Shown one piece after another: positions 15,595 to 23,397 of a stretch of DNA of 35,142 nucleotides. The notes under the pieces were generated by a model, which saw only the letters and a program-made list of their open reading frames with translations, did no database searches and was not told the origin of the DNA. Within the stretch, counting starts at the first letter, position 1. Each line of letters opens with the position of its first letter. Origin of the DNA: Bacteroidota bacterium (GTDB lineage: Bacteria; Bacteroidota; Bacteroidia; Bacteroidales; JAAUTT01). The translations under genes and the position numbers were made by a program. The stretch lies in NCBI GenBank assembly GCA_021779665.1, contig JAJYAG010000057.1, forward strand, positions 1 to 35,142, read 5' to 3'.

Positions 15595-16698
15595 TTAAGC
15601 TTGTGGTATTGGAGGAGGAACCTGACCAAATAAAGACGACAAAACTGTTCCGGCAGCCTGCCAGCCGGACATTCCTTCTTTCCAGACAAGAGACTCGCGG
15701 GTAAGCTGTCCCTGCGATATCATCTGCTGAAGGGTTGCCATATCAAACGGACCGGAAGGCTGACCATTCGCCGCTACATGGTATTTTACCTGACCCGGAA
15801 GCGGCGGAGGAGTGCTTCCCGACTGATTCTGCTGCTGTTGCTGATTAAGGTTATTCATCATCATGTTTGCCATTCCAAAGCCCATCCCCATGCCCATACC
15901 GGCAGAAGCGCCACCATCGGCCGGGTTATTGGCTGCAGCTTCCATGCTTTGAGCCGCCTGAAACTGCATATATTTGTTCATGTCGCCAACAATTCCCATG
16001 CTGGTTCTTTTGTCGAGTACTTTTTCAACTTCTTCTGGAAGAGTAATGCTAACCACCAGGAATTTGCTCAGTTGAATGCCATATTCCGTAAAATCCGACT
16101 GTAGCTTCTGCTCGCAGAAGGTAGAAAACTCATTAAGATTCGATGCCATATCGAGGGCGGCAATCTTCGATTCGGCCAATGCATCCGAAAAGCGGGTAAC
16201 AGCGATGTTCCGCAGCTGACCAAGAATTGTTTCCGTGGTAAAATCGCCCGATGTTCCCACTACAGTTAGGATAAACTTTGCAGGATCAATAATGCGCATG
16301 GCAAAATTGCCAAAAGCACGGATGCGGATGGGACCAAATTCAGGGTCGCGCATCATAATTGGATTGGGACTTCCCCATTTCAGATCGGTAAACTGCTTGG
16401 TATTTACAAAGTACACCTCAGCTTTAAATGGGCTGTTAAAACCGTACTTCCATCCTTTTAAAGTTGTGAGGATGGGCATATTTTGTGTTACAAGCTCGTA
16501 CCGGCCCGGCTGGTATATATCGGCAATCTTACCTTCATTTACAAAAACAGCATTCTGCGTTTCGCGAACAGTGAGCTGTGCTCCGTATTTTATTTCGTTC
16601 TGAAACCGCTCGAAGCGGTGAACCATTGTATCGTTTGATGGATCGAGCCATTCAATGATATCGATAAATTCAGCGCGTAGTTTGTCAAATAATCCCAT
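15595..16698 (-). CDS. SPFH-domain protein with C-terminal GYF_2 domain
   Basis: A 367-residue protein beginning MGLFDKLRAEFIDIIEWLDP. Residues about 20-235 form an SPFH/virion-core-like domain (GQLTVRETQNAVFVNEGKI-type strands, ITLPEEVEKVLDKRTSMG at its end). A low-complexity Met/Gly/Asn/Gln-rich linker follows (MGMGMGFGMANMMMNN, NQQQQQNQ), then a GYF_2 domain of about 55 residues (YHVAANGQPSGPFDMATLQQ, LVWKEGMSGWQ). SPFH proteins oligomerise on membranes as scaffolds. An upstream in-frame TTG at 16722 would add eight residues but overlaps the promoter, so the ATG at 16698 was used. Twelve bases separate it from the zinc-ribbon gene: a two-gene operon, likely in membrane-stress response. Confidence 0.82.
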   Translation of the reverse strand: MGLFDKLRAEFIDIIEWLDPSNDTMVHRFERFQNEIKYGAQLTVRETQNAVFVNEGKIADIYQPGRYELVTQNMPILTTLKGWKYGFNSPFKAEVYFVNTKQFTDLKWGSPNPIMMRDPEFGPIRIRAFGNFAMRIIDPAKFILTVVGTSGDFTTETILGQLRNIAVTRFSDALAESKIAALDMASNLNEFSTFCEQKLQSDFTEYGIQLSKFLVVSITLPEEVEKVLDKRTSMGIVGDMNKYMQFQAAQSMEAAANNPADGGASAGMGMGMGFGMANMMMNNLNQQQQQNQSGSTPPPLPGQVKYHVAANGQPSGPFDMATLQQMISQGQLTRESLVWKEGMSGWQAAGTVLSSLFGQVPPPIPQA

Positions 16699-16719
16699 GG
16701 TTTTTCTTTTAAGTTTGAA

Positions 16720-16750
16720 CAAATATACTTTTCTGTTCAGTGGATTACAA
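16720..16750 (-). promoter_or_regulatory. Bacteroidota-type promoter of the SPFH/zinc-ribbon operon
   Basis: On the minus strand TTG (16748-16750), 20 bases, then TATATTTG (16720-16727): both the -33 and -7 elements with consensus spacing. It is the best-formed promoter in the window and places transcription start close before the ATG at 16698. Confidence 0.65.
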
Positions 16751-16752
16751 TA

Positions 16753-16784
16753 GAGGTGAGTTGATTGTTAAACCAACTCACCTC
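16753..16784. terminator. Hairpin after the TldE-like gene
   Basis: Perfect 11-base arms GAGGTGAGTTG (16753-16763) and CAACTCACCTC (16774-16784), loop of 10. It lies between the TldE-like stop and the SPFH promoter and should end or shield the tld transcript, although no T-run follows on the minus strand. Confidence 0.55.
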
Positions 16785-16789
16785 CAATT

Positions 16790-18571
16790 TTATTTAACAG
16801 CCAGAACCGGGTTTGGAACAACCGGCAACTTGGCTTTGGTAATGCCCTTGTCAGGTTCAATGCTTATATCTTCGAACACGAGTGCCTGCGGAACTATAAA
16901 GGAAGCGGGTATTTCCAGGCCCATGCGGGGCGCAGCTGTATTATAAACCATTTGCTCATTTGTACCAAATGGTACTTGCTTGAAGGCTGCAGTCTGGAAG
17001 TCGTTCACAATGGCTGAGCGCACCAGTTGTTCTTCTCCGGTTTTTGTAGATACCTTATAAATAGCAATTGGTTTGGATAATGTAAGATTCCTATTGGCTG
17101 TGGATGACATTACATTTATCATAGCCGTGTTAAATACCTGCAATTTTTTAACAACATAGATATATTCGAGCCCGTTTCTGGCATATTCATCAAGAATCTC
17201 CCTGCGGAAGTTTGCAGCGGGTTTTCCATTGTCGAACGTAATGTTTATAACACCCGGAGCCTTGAACTTGGTATAACCTCCCCCTGCACGTATAAGTCTC
17301 ATATGACCATTCGATACTTTTACCTGGGTGGTTGGAGTTCTTCCATTGAGCAAAGTTTTAAGCATCCCGTTCTGGACCAATACCAATTCATCCGGTGGAG
17401 TGGTGCCTTCTACGTCAATATCGAATGCTCCGACCAGGGGTATTCCATTGAAGGTTCGGGTTTTGGAAATAGCTTTAATGTTGAGGTTAGCCGAGCATAT
17501 TTTCTGGCCAATCCTGTTGTCGAATTTGTTTGCAGCATTCTGCTCATATCCCTGACGTTCAACTGCTCTTACCTGTTCGCGTGTGGCGTATAGCCCGGCA
17601 TTAGGCGAAAATAGTTTTTGTATAAAAAGTTCGGCTATTGCTTCACCTTCGAAAATTACAGGACCGTTGTATGAATCCTTTATCGCTGGAGCTTTCCGTA
17701 AATTTACCAGATTGTCAGCCATTTGTTTTACTTCAAGCTTTACTTTTTCAATGGGTGGCAATTGATCAGGCGTTGGGGCAAAGTAGAGTAAATGGTCAAT
17801 GATAGGTTCTCCATCTTCGGCCTGAGAGTATGCGTTTACCATTAAAGCTACCATATTTACGGGAGATTTAATTCTGGCTCCTTCACTAGTAACCTGATAT
17901 GTCCAGGCTTTTACAACTGAAACGTATGCCGTAGATGCTGCAATATCGCCATAGGTTGTAAATATTGCCGAAACTTCCTTTGCAAGGTTTTCCAGCTTTG
18001 GCCTGTCAACTTTGAAATCAGGTTCAGTGGAAATGTAAGTTAAAGGACCCGCCTTTGTGTAATCGTCAATGGTTTCGCTTTCGGTTTTATTTTGTTGTTT
18101 TAAGGCCGTAAGCTTTTGCTCATAGGTCTGAAGGGCCGATTTATAAATGCGGTCAGTCGATATCCAGAACGCTCTTCTTATTCCTGCATAATCGTTATCT
18201 AATGGAACTGGCAGATATCCACCGGACGACATGGAGGGCATACCGATAAAGTTTTCATCATTTAGGGAATAGTCGCCCACCATGGCTCGCACATTGCTAA
18301 TTCGTGTAGGAATGTCCTGAACCTGCCGGATACTTCCCATCGTTGCTTTTATGAGCAGCGATTTTATATCGTAGAGCTGATAAGAGATATAGAATGGAGG
18401 CTTGTAATTATTCAGCACCAGGTCGGTTGAATTTCTGGTCAATTCGTCGGTGAGTGCTTTAAAAATAATGTCGTCAGCCTGAGGTGCGTTTTGAGCCTGA
18501 ACTGCAAAACTCAGCAGCAATGAAATAATTACTGCTGTAAATATATGTTTTAATGTATTTGTCATATCCAT
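16790..18571 (-). CDS. TldE/PmbA-like protein, exported, without zinc motif
   Basis: A 593-residue TldD/PmbA superfamily protein with an N-terminal signal (HIFTAVIISLLLSFAVQAQ, cleavage expected after AQA). Blocks shared with the family include GPVIFEGEAIAELFIQKLF and FNGIPLVGAFDIDVEGTTPP. Where the active TldD subunit has HExxxH, this chain reads AELFIQKLF, so it lacks both histidines and corresponds to the non-catalytic TldE/PmbA partner. In E. coli TldD and TldE form a heterodimeric protease that degrades unfolded peptides and processes microcin B17. The gene follows the TldD-like gene by 21 bases, so the complex is probably encoded as an operon. ATG-Asp-ATG gives two possible starts at 18571 and 18565. 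Confidence 0.82.
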   Translation of the reverse strand: MDMTNTLKHIFTAVIISLLLSFAVQAQNAPQADDIIFKALTDELTRNSTDLVLNNYKPPFYISYQLYDIKSLLIKATMGSIRQVQDIPTRISNVRAMVGDYSLNDENFIGMPSMSSGGYLPVPLDNDYAGIRRAFWISTDRIYKSALQTYEQKLTALKQQNKTESETIDDYTKAGPLTYISTEPDFKVDRPKLENLAKEVSAIFTTYGDIAASTAYVSVVKAWTYQVTSEGARIKSPVNMVALMVNAYSQAEDGEPIIDHLLYFAPTPDQLPPIEKVKLEVKQMADNLVNLRKAPAIKDSYNGPVIFEGEAIAELFIQKLFSPNAGLYATREQVRAVERQGYEQNAANKFDNRIGQKICSANLNIKAISKTRTFNGIPLVGAFDIDVEGTTPPDELVLVQNGMLKTLLNGRTPTTQVKVSNGHMRLIRAGGGYTKFKAPGVINITFDNGKPAANFRREILDEYARNGLEYIYVVKKLQVFNTAMINVMSSTANRNLTLSKPIAIYKVSTKTGEEQLVRSAIVNDFQTAAFKQVPFGTNEQMVYNTAAPRMGLEIPASFIVPQALVFEDISIEPDKGITKAKLPVVPNPVLAVK

Positions 18572-18592
18572 GTAATTTTCAATGTGAAATTG

Positions 18593-20284
18593 TTATTTGT
18601 TATCCGGACGTGGAATGATGAAATTGCGTTCCTGCGATTTTGATTTTTTCTGGGTCTCAATCATTTTTACCAAAATCATGGGACTTACTGAGGATACAGA
18701 TACTCCTCCCGACTCCGCACCACATGTTCCGTTGAATATTCCTATTTTACCACCTGCCTGATCAATTTGTGAGAACATCGACAAGGGGGTTCCGATTAAA
18801 TCGACGCCGCGTACTATTTCATCGGGCCGGCCGTCGGTATAAATCCGGTACACAAGTGTTGGTGTTACGTTGAATGAATTTGGAACGAATCGTCCGGTAT
18901 TGGTGAATCCGCCAACAACTTTCTGAAATAAATAGCCATAGGGTTTATTCTGTTCTTTAGCCATTCGGATCAACTCAGCGCGCAATTCTTCTTCCTTTTT
19001 AGGCTCCGAAGTTTCAATTACGAGATTTGACTGTCGGGATACAGGCTGATAGCTAAATTGAGCACGGGCATGACCATTGGACCCTGAGATTCCCTTTATT
19101 GGAGTGGAAGACATCAGAAAAGTTTTAAGCGTTCCTTTTTCCACAATGTTAACATGTTGACCTTTCTGACCTTCATCGTCAAACTTGTAATAGCCGTTAA
19201 GACCTAATCCGTTAAACTCTTTCATTTGCGGATCGCAGGATATTGTGAATGAGGCAGGAAGTACAGATTCATTCACTTTCTTTTTAAATGTCTGAGCATC
19301 ATTTTCGTTTCTCATACGTGATCCTTCAACACGATGGCCAAATATTTCGTGGAAGAAGACACCTGAGGCCTCGCCCGATAAGAGAGCCGGACCGGAGAAA
19401 GGTTCGGCTGTGGGAGCATTTTTAAGTGCAATCAGGTTGTTTACAATATCATTAACATTTTTGGTCATTTCCTTATCCGATGGTAAACCCTCGGGTTTAA
19501 AAGCAAAATACGTTTCCATTAATGGCAGTTCCATTCCATCCTCAGCTTTTATTGTGCCCGAAACAGCAGCATAAGCAGAAGTTCCGTTCTGTACAACCTT
19601 ATCGCCATTGCTCGAAACATAATATTTGCGTTCAGCTCTGTATAAGATCATCGAAATACCATTAAATATGGATTTATCTTTCAGGAAAAGACCCGAATAT
19701 TTCTTTAACCTGGTTTCCCAATCAGCCTTGTTAAATTTAAGTTCTTCCGGTTTGAAGGGAGCATCTATGGAAACATTTGGCTGGCCCAAAACAAAGTCGG
19801 GCGATTTGTCTTCTTCCTCAACTTTGGTTGCAACGTTCGCTTTTACCTTGGCAAAATTAGCAACGGCAGCCTGGTAGGCTGTTGTGGTGGCTCCCCAGAG
19901 AACCTGCTTAATTGCCAGTGGCTTATCAACCCCGGGTAAATCAATTTGGAGTGGCATGGAATAACCTGCGTTTTCTCCTCTCAAAGGATGATAGTTATCG
20001 AGTTCAGGAGATCCCACTCTTACGGTTACTGTAAGGTAGCTGGCTTTGCTTTCGATGGTATTTGCGAGCGAGCCAAATGAGGTGTAAAGTGTGGAACTGT
20101 AAATGTCGTCCACCCTGTAGCTGATGTAATACGCAGGTATTTCCTGCTTTTTGAGGTACTCCATTTCACGTTGAATTTCTTCGTCGAGAATGGCAACGAG
20201 TTTGTCCTGAGCAGTCAGGTTCGCTGATGTTATTAGTGCAAAAGCACCAAACACCAGAAGGCGCATTAAGTTGGTTGAATTCAT
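18593..20284 (-). CDS. TldD-like zinc metalloprotease, exported
   Basis: A 563-residue TldD-family protein. The catalytic motif HEIFGH is at residues 312-317 in SGVFFHEIFGHRVEGSR, and Cys521 in FNGTCGAESGGVSV is at the place of the third zinc ligand of TldD, so the active site looks complete. The N-terminus, MRLLVFGAFALITSANLTAQD, is a Sec signal peptide. Known TldD proteins of E. coli are cytoplasmic, so export is unusual. First gene of the tld operon; the 196-base region upstream is shared with the divergent exported PPOX-like gene and shows no clear TAnnTTTG box. Confidence 0.87.
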   Translation of the reverse strand: MNSTNLMRLLVFGAFALITSANLTAQDKLVAILDEEIQREMEYLKKQEIPAYYISYRVDDIYSSTLYTSFGSLANTIESKASYLTVTVRVGSPELDNYHPLRGENAGYSMPLQIDLPGVDKPLAIKQVLWGATTTAYQAAVANFAKVKANVATKVEEEDKSPDFVLGQPNVSIDAPFKPEELKFNKADWETRLKKYSGLFLKDKSIFNGISMILYRAERKYYVSSNGDKVVQNGTSAYAAVSGTIKAEDGMELPLMETYFAFKPEGLPSDKEMTKNVNDIVNNLIALKNAPTAEPFSGPALLSGEASGVFFHEIFGHRVEGSRMRNENDAQTFKKKVNESVLPASFTISCDPQMKEFNGLGLNGYYKFDDEGQKGQHVNIVEKGTLKTFLMSSTPIKGISGSNGHARAQFSYQPVSRQSNLVIETSEPKKEEELRAELIRMAKEQNKPYGYLFQKVVGGFTNTGRFVPNSFNVTPTLVYRIYTDGRPDEIVRGVDLIGTPLSMFSQIDQAGGKIGIFNGTCGAESGGVSVSSVSPMILVKMIETQKKSKSQERNFIIPRPDNK

Positions 20285-20480
20285 TGATGTGATTTTAATA
20301 GGTAATTAGGTTAAATTATTTATTGGTTGAACGTTTTATTTGGCTGGTTGAAAATTATGAAATTTTTCGATAGGTTGTCTGCAGTTTTATGATTTGTTAA
20401 GAAAATGACTATAACTTTTTAAACATAGGGTAAATTCAATTTCGCACATCCTAGTAAAACCTTGAAATAATATTACTCTT

Positions 20481-20996
20481 ATGAAAACATTATTTAACAG
20501 ATTAGTTATTGTAACAGCCTTTGCTTTGGTTGTGATGAATGTACATGCCCAGCAGACCTCCATTCCGCGCGACACTATTATTGCCGCAGCACGCGAAATT
20601 ATGACCTCAGCTCCTTACTGCGCATTGGTGACAGTGGACCAGACCGGTCAGCCACAGATCAGGACCATGAACCCCTTTCCTTTAAAGGATGATTTTGTGA
20701 TTTGGTTTGCTACCTCACGCGAAAGCAGTAAAGTTGCCGAAATGCGGAAAGAACCGCGGGTTTGCGTTTATTATGCCGATCACCAGTCAGCAAAAGGTTA
20801 TGTTAACCTGATGGGGAAGGCTACCGTGATCGACGATAAAGAACTGCTGAAAAAGATGAAACGCGAATACTGGAACGGAATTCCTAACTGGGAAAATATT
20901 TTTGTGCTCATCAAAATTGAACCCGTTTCCATGGAAGTGATCAACTACAAACGTGGTGTGAATGGAAATCCGGGTGCACCAACAGTTACTTTCTGA
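20481..20996 (+). CDS. Exported pyridoxamine 5'-phosphate oxidase-like (FMN split-barrel) protein
   Basis: A 171-residue protein with a signal peptide (MKTLFNRLVIVTAFALVVMN, then VHAQQ). The mature part has the split-barrel pattern of general-stress-protein-26/PPOX-type flavin proteins: CALVTVDQTGQPQIRTMNP, FVIWFATSRESSKVAEM, RVCVYYADH and YVNLMGKATVIDD. These bind FMN or related cofactors; true PdxH is longer and cytoplasmic, so a role in B6 synthesis is unlikely. The export signal puts it in the periplasm, like its divergent TldD/E neighbours. Substrate and cofactor unknown. Confidence 0.8.
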   Translation: MKTLFNRLVIVTAFALVVMNVHAQQTSIPRDTIIAAAREIMTSAPYCALVTVDQTGQPQIRTMNPFPLKDDFVIWFATSRESSKVAEMRKEPRVCVYYADHQSAKGYVNLMGKATVIDDKELLKKMKREYWNGIPNWENIFVLIKIEPVSMEVINYKRGVNGNPGAPTVTF

Positions 20997-21034
20997 AAAG
21001 CAGCAAATTTAGTTGTCACTTATTAGAAAATCTC

Positions 21035-21088
21035 ATTTGCGGCGATGAAAAACTTAAGGCTTTTTTGAGTTATTATCTCGCCGCAAAT
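21035..21088. repeat. Nested inverted repeat (possible structured element or terminator)
   Basis: Outer arms ATTTGCGGCGA (21035-21045) and TCGCCGCAAAT (21078-21088) are perfect; inside, AACTTAA and TTGAGTT form a second stem with one G-T pair around GGCTTTTT. It opens the 325-base gene-free stretch 20997-21321, which also holds the palindrome at 21108 and the tandem repeats at 21277. Confidence 0.7.
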
Positions 21089-21107
21089 AACATTTTTATA
21101 CTTCAAT

Positions 21108-21136
21108 CCCAGGGAGCCGCTTCGCTTTGCCCTGGG
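21108..21136. repeat. Dispersed-type palindrome CCCAGGG...CCCTGGG
   Basis: Arms CCCAGGG (21108-21114) and CCCTGGG (21130-21136), with an inner AGC/GCT pair, followed by CTGAATTATCC. It looks like a dispersed intergenic repeat rather than a terminator because no T-run follows. Confidence 0.5.
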
Positions 21137-21276
21137 CTGAATTATCCAAGGTTTTCAATCCTAAAAACATTACACGAGACAATTCACAGCCAATGCAGCT
21201 TTAAAAATATCTAACCTTTAATAATGCTTTGGCAGTTGGCTCGTCTGTGGTCAGATGACTTTCAAAAATACTCCTT

Positions 21277-21320
21277 CTCTTCCTTCGCTCTCCTTTCGCT
21301 CTCCTTTCGCTCTTCCTTCG
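21277..21320. repeat. Four tandem 11-bp units ending at the rarD stop
   Basis: Units CTCTTCCTTCG, CTCTCCTTTCG, CTCTCCTTTCG, CTCTTCCTTCG fill 21277-21320 with no spacer; the next base but one begins the reverse-strand stop TGA (21322-21324). Confidence 0.85.
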
Positions 21321-21321
21321 C

Positions 21322-22233
21322 TCAGGATTTAATTTCAGCCTGACTAATCTCTGCTGATGCAGCAATCCGGTTTCTGTAAGCAGAAAAACTATCCATTCCG
21401 AAAATGATGAGCGCTACCCATACGAAGCAATAACCAACAAACTGTCTGGTTGAGAACGCTTCATGGTATACCAGAATGCCGATAAAGAACTGGATGGTAG
21501 GAGCAATGTATTGCAGTACACCAATAACCGACAGTGGTATGCGTTTGGCGGCAGCTGCAAACAACAATAAAGGAATGGTAGTAATGAGACCCGTTCCAAG
21601 CATGAGCAAATCGGCACCCACGCCATTATGAAAAAGAGCTCCGGTTCCGTTATATTCGGCATAACCAAGATAAAAGGCCGCTGGCAGAAAAAGAATTACA
21701 GTTTCGAGGGTTAACCCGTGAAGCGATCCCAAAGGCGCAACTTTCTTCACCATACCGTAAAAAGCAAAAGAGAAGGCAAGTGTAAGAGCAATCCACGGAA
21801 GTTTTCCAAAAGCAAGGGTCAGATAAAGAACGCCGGCACCGGCTATTCCTATTGGAACCCACTGCCAGAGGCGGAGACGTTCCCGGAAGAAGATCACTCC
21901 AATTAAAACGCTAATGAGCGGATTGATAAAATATCCAAGGCTCGTTTCAACAATATGGCCGGAATTCACAGCCCAAACATACGTCAGCCAGTTAATGCCC
22001 ACCAATATTGCCGCAAGAGCATAAATCCGGATCATTGGACCTGTTAGTGCCGACTTCTTAAAAGTCTTTACCTGTTTCAGGAAAATTAAAACCACAAACA
22101 GCGAAATAAACGACCATACAATCCGGTGCCCTATTAATTGAAGGGCAGGAATATGATGGAGCAACTTCCAGTAAAGCGGGAACAAACCCCACAATCCATA
22201 AGCGCCGACGGCGTACCAGGTACCTTTGTTCAT
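21322..22233 (-). CDS. rarD: RarD-type EamA (DMT superfamily) transporter
   Basis: A 303-residue integral membrane protein with about ten hydrophobic segments. The N-terminus, GTWYAVGAYGLWGLFPLYWK, then PALQLIGHRIVWSF, and later WVNSGHIVETSLGYFINPL are typical of RarD, named in E. coli for chloramphenicol sensitivity; the transported substrate is not firmly known. Length is normal. Single gene, divergent from the glycosyltransferase. Its stop codon abuts an 11-bp tandem repeat, so slippage there could alter the 3' end only beyond the stop. Confidence 0.9.
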   Translation of the reverse strand: MNKGTWYAVGAYGLWGLFPLYWKLLHHIPALQLIGHRIVWSFISLFVVLIFLKQVKTFKKSALTGPMIRIYALAAILVGINWLTYVWAVNSGHIVETSLGYFINPLISVLIGVIFFRERLRLWQWVPIGIAGAGVLYLTLAFGKLPWIALTLAFSFAFYGMVKKVAPLGSLHGLTLETVILFLPAAFYLGYAEYNGTGALFHNGVGADLLMLGTGLITTIPLLLFAAAAKRIPLSVIGVLQYIAPTIQFFIGILVYHEAFSTRQFVGYCFVWVALIIFGMDSFSAYRNRIAASAEISQAEIKS

Positions 22234-22252
22234 AAGTAATTTTCAAAAGCTT

Positions 22253-22260
22253 CAAAATTA
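22253..22260 (-). promoter_or_regulatory. Possible -7 box of rarD
   Basis: The minus strand reads TAATTTTG, matching TAnnTTTG, 19 bases before the ATG. No -33 TTG at the right distance. Confidence 0.35.
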
Positions 22261-22351
22261 CACCATCTGAGTGGATATTTATGCATGGACTGGTATTCTC
22301 CGGAAAAATTGTACAAATAATATTCATATCTTCCGACTTGCTTTCTTTTTA

Positions 22352-22359
22352 TACATTTG
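22352..22359 (+). promoter_or_regulatory. Putative -7 box of the family 9 glycosyltransferase gene
   Basis: TACATTTG matches TAnnTTTG, 17 bases before the ATG at 22377. No -33 TTG at normal spacing. Confidence 0.45.
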
Positions 22360-22376
22360 CACAATAAAATTTACCA

Positions 22377-23315
22377 ATGGTTCGTATTGCTGTTTTTGCA
22401 CCTAACAAAGCCTTTTTCGGGCATCTTATCCTGCAGTTTCCATTTCTTCATCATCTGAAGCTAATCCATCCCGGCGCTAAAATTGTTGTGTATTCGACTG
22501 TTAATCAGGTCAATTTATTTCAAAAAATTGGGTTATGCGATGAAGTAATTCTTTACAAAAAAGGGGGCGTCAATCTCAGTGTCATTAAGGCGTTGCTGAA
22601 ATTCAAGCCAACGCATATTTACAATCTCCGGCCCTATTCTTTTTACATTCAGGTTATCATAGGCCTGTTTCGTAAAGCATATAAGGTTGGCTTTTCAAGC
22701 GATGTGGGAAGTAAATTGTTCTATAATAAAGTTGTAAAATACAACAACTCCATATATAAGTCCAACCTGTATCTTTCACTGCTCGATATGGAGAATGCCG
22801 ATAATTCTTTTGCATATTTCGACCAGTTTAACGAGCCTTTGAATTTTAAAGAGCCGCATATATTTACTTTCATGCCGGGAGGTGGTGAAGGCGAACACAA
22901 GAAGTGGGGAATTGGTAACTTCCTTCAATTGGCTGCTATGGTGTTGAAACAATTACCTGATTCGCGAATTGTTTTTATCCTGGGGCCAATGGAAACCGAC
23001 GAGATAAACCAGATTGAACAAGCCCGGGAAGACAGATATACGATTCTTATAAGCCCTGAAATCTCCACCATCGCTTCTGTTTCTAAAAAGAGTATAGCGG
23101 TGGTGGCTAACGATTGCGGTCCTTCGCATGTGGCACAGATGACTGATTGCAACTATATTGGTGTATGGGGTTGGGTGAAGCAGCATCCTGTGTACCGCAT
23201 TGCCGAATGGTCGTATCCATCGGACAAATCCACTCACCTGGTAGCAAAGTTCCGCGAGGATATAAAAACCATTTCGCCGGAACGGGTATTTAAGGTTCTG
23301 AAAGGACTTTTTTAA
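22377..23315 (+). CDS. Glycosyltransferase family 9 (heptosyltransferase-like)
   Basis: A 312-residue GT-B-fold protein. The C-terminal half has the GT9 hallmarks: a Gly-rich strand-loop FMPGGGEGEHKKWGIGNFLQ, and VVANDCGPSHVAQM, the D-x-G-P-x-H donor-site motif. The N-terminal half (VFAPNKAFFGHLILQFPFLH) replaces the usual G-D-x-x motif. Family members add heptose or other sugars to the LPS inner core in the cytoplasm; sugar and acceptor cannot be told here. Single gene, no LPS cluster around it. Confidence 0.82.
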   Translation: MVRIAVFAPNKAFFGHLILQFPFLHHLKLIHPGAKIVVYSTVNQVNLFQKIGLCDEVILYKKGGVNLSVIKALLKFKPTHIYNLRPYSFYIQVIIGLFRKAYKVGFSSDVGSKLFYNKVVKYNNSIYKSNLYLSLLDMENADNSFAYFDQFNEPLNFKEPHIFTFMPGGGEGEHKKWGIGNFLQLAAMVLKQLPDSRIVFILGPMETDEINQIEQAREDRYTILISPEISTIASVSKKSIAVVANDCGPSHVAQMTDCNYIGVWGWVKQHPVYRIAEWSYPSDKSTHLVAKFREDIKTISPERVFKVLKGLF

Positions 23316-23345
23316 GGGCTGCTTTACTCCTTAAATAAAATAAAA

Positions 23346-23382
23346 AAAGCACGGTACCACAACTGAATGCGGCCCGTGCTTT
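23346..23382. terminator. Terminator between the glycosyltransferase and the giant PKD gene
   Basis: Arms AAAGCACGG (23346-23354) and CCGTGCTTT (23374-23382) with an A-run before; placed between two convergent stops, so it can serve both. Confidence 0.75.
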
Positions 23383-23397
23383 CTGGTAGTTGCTGCT

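Noticed and set aside
16699-16722. TTG at 16722 as the start of the SPFH protein
   Set aside because: It overlaps the -7 box of a well-formed promoter; the ATG at 16698 gives the usual MGLFDKL start.
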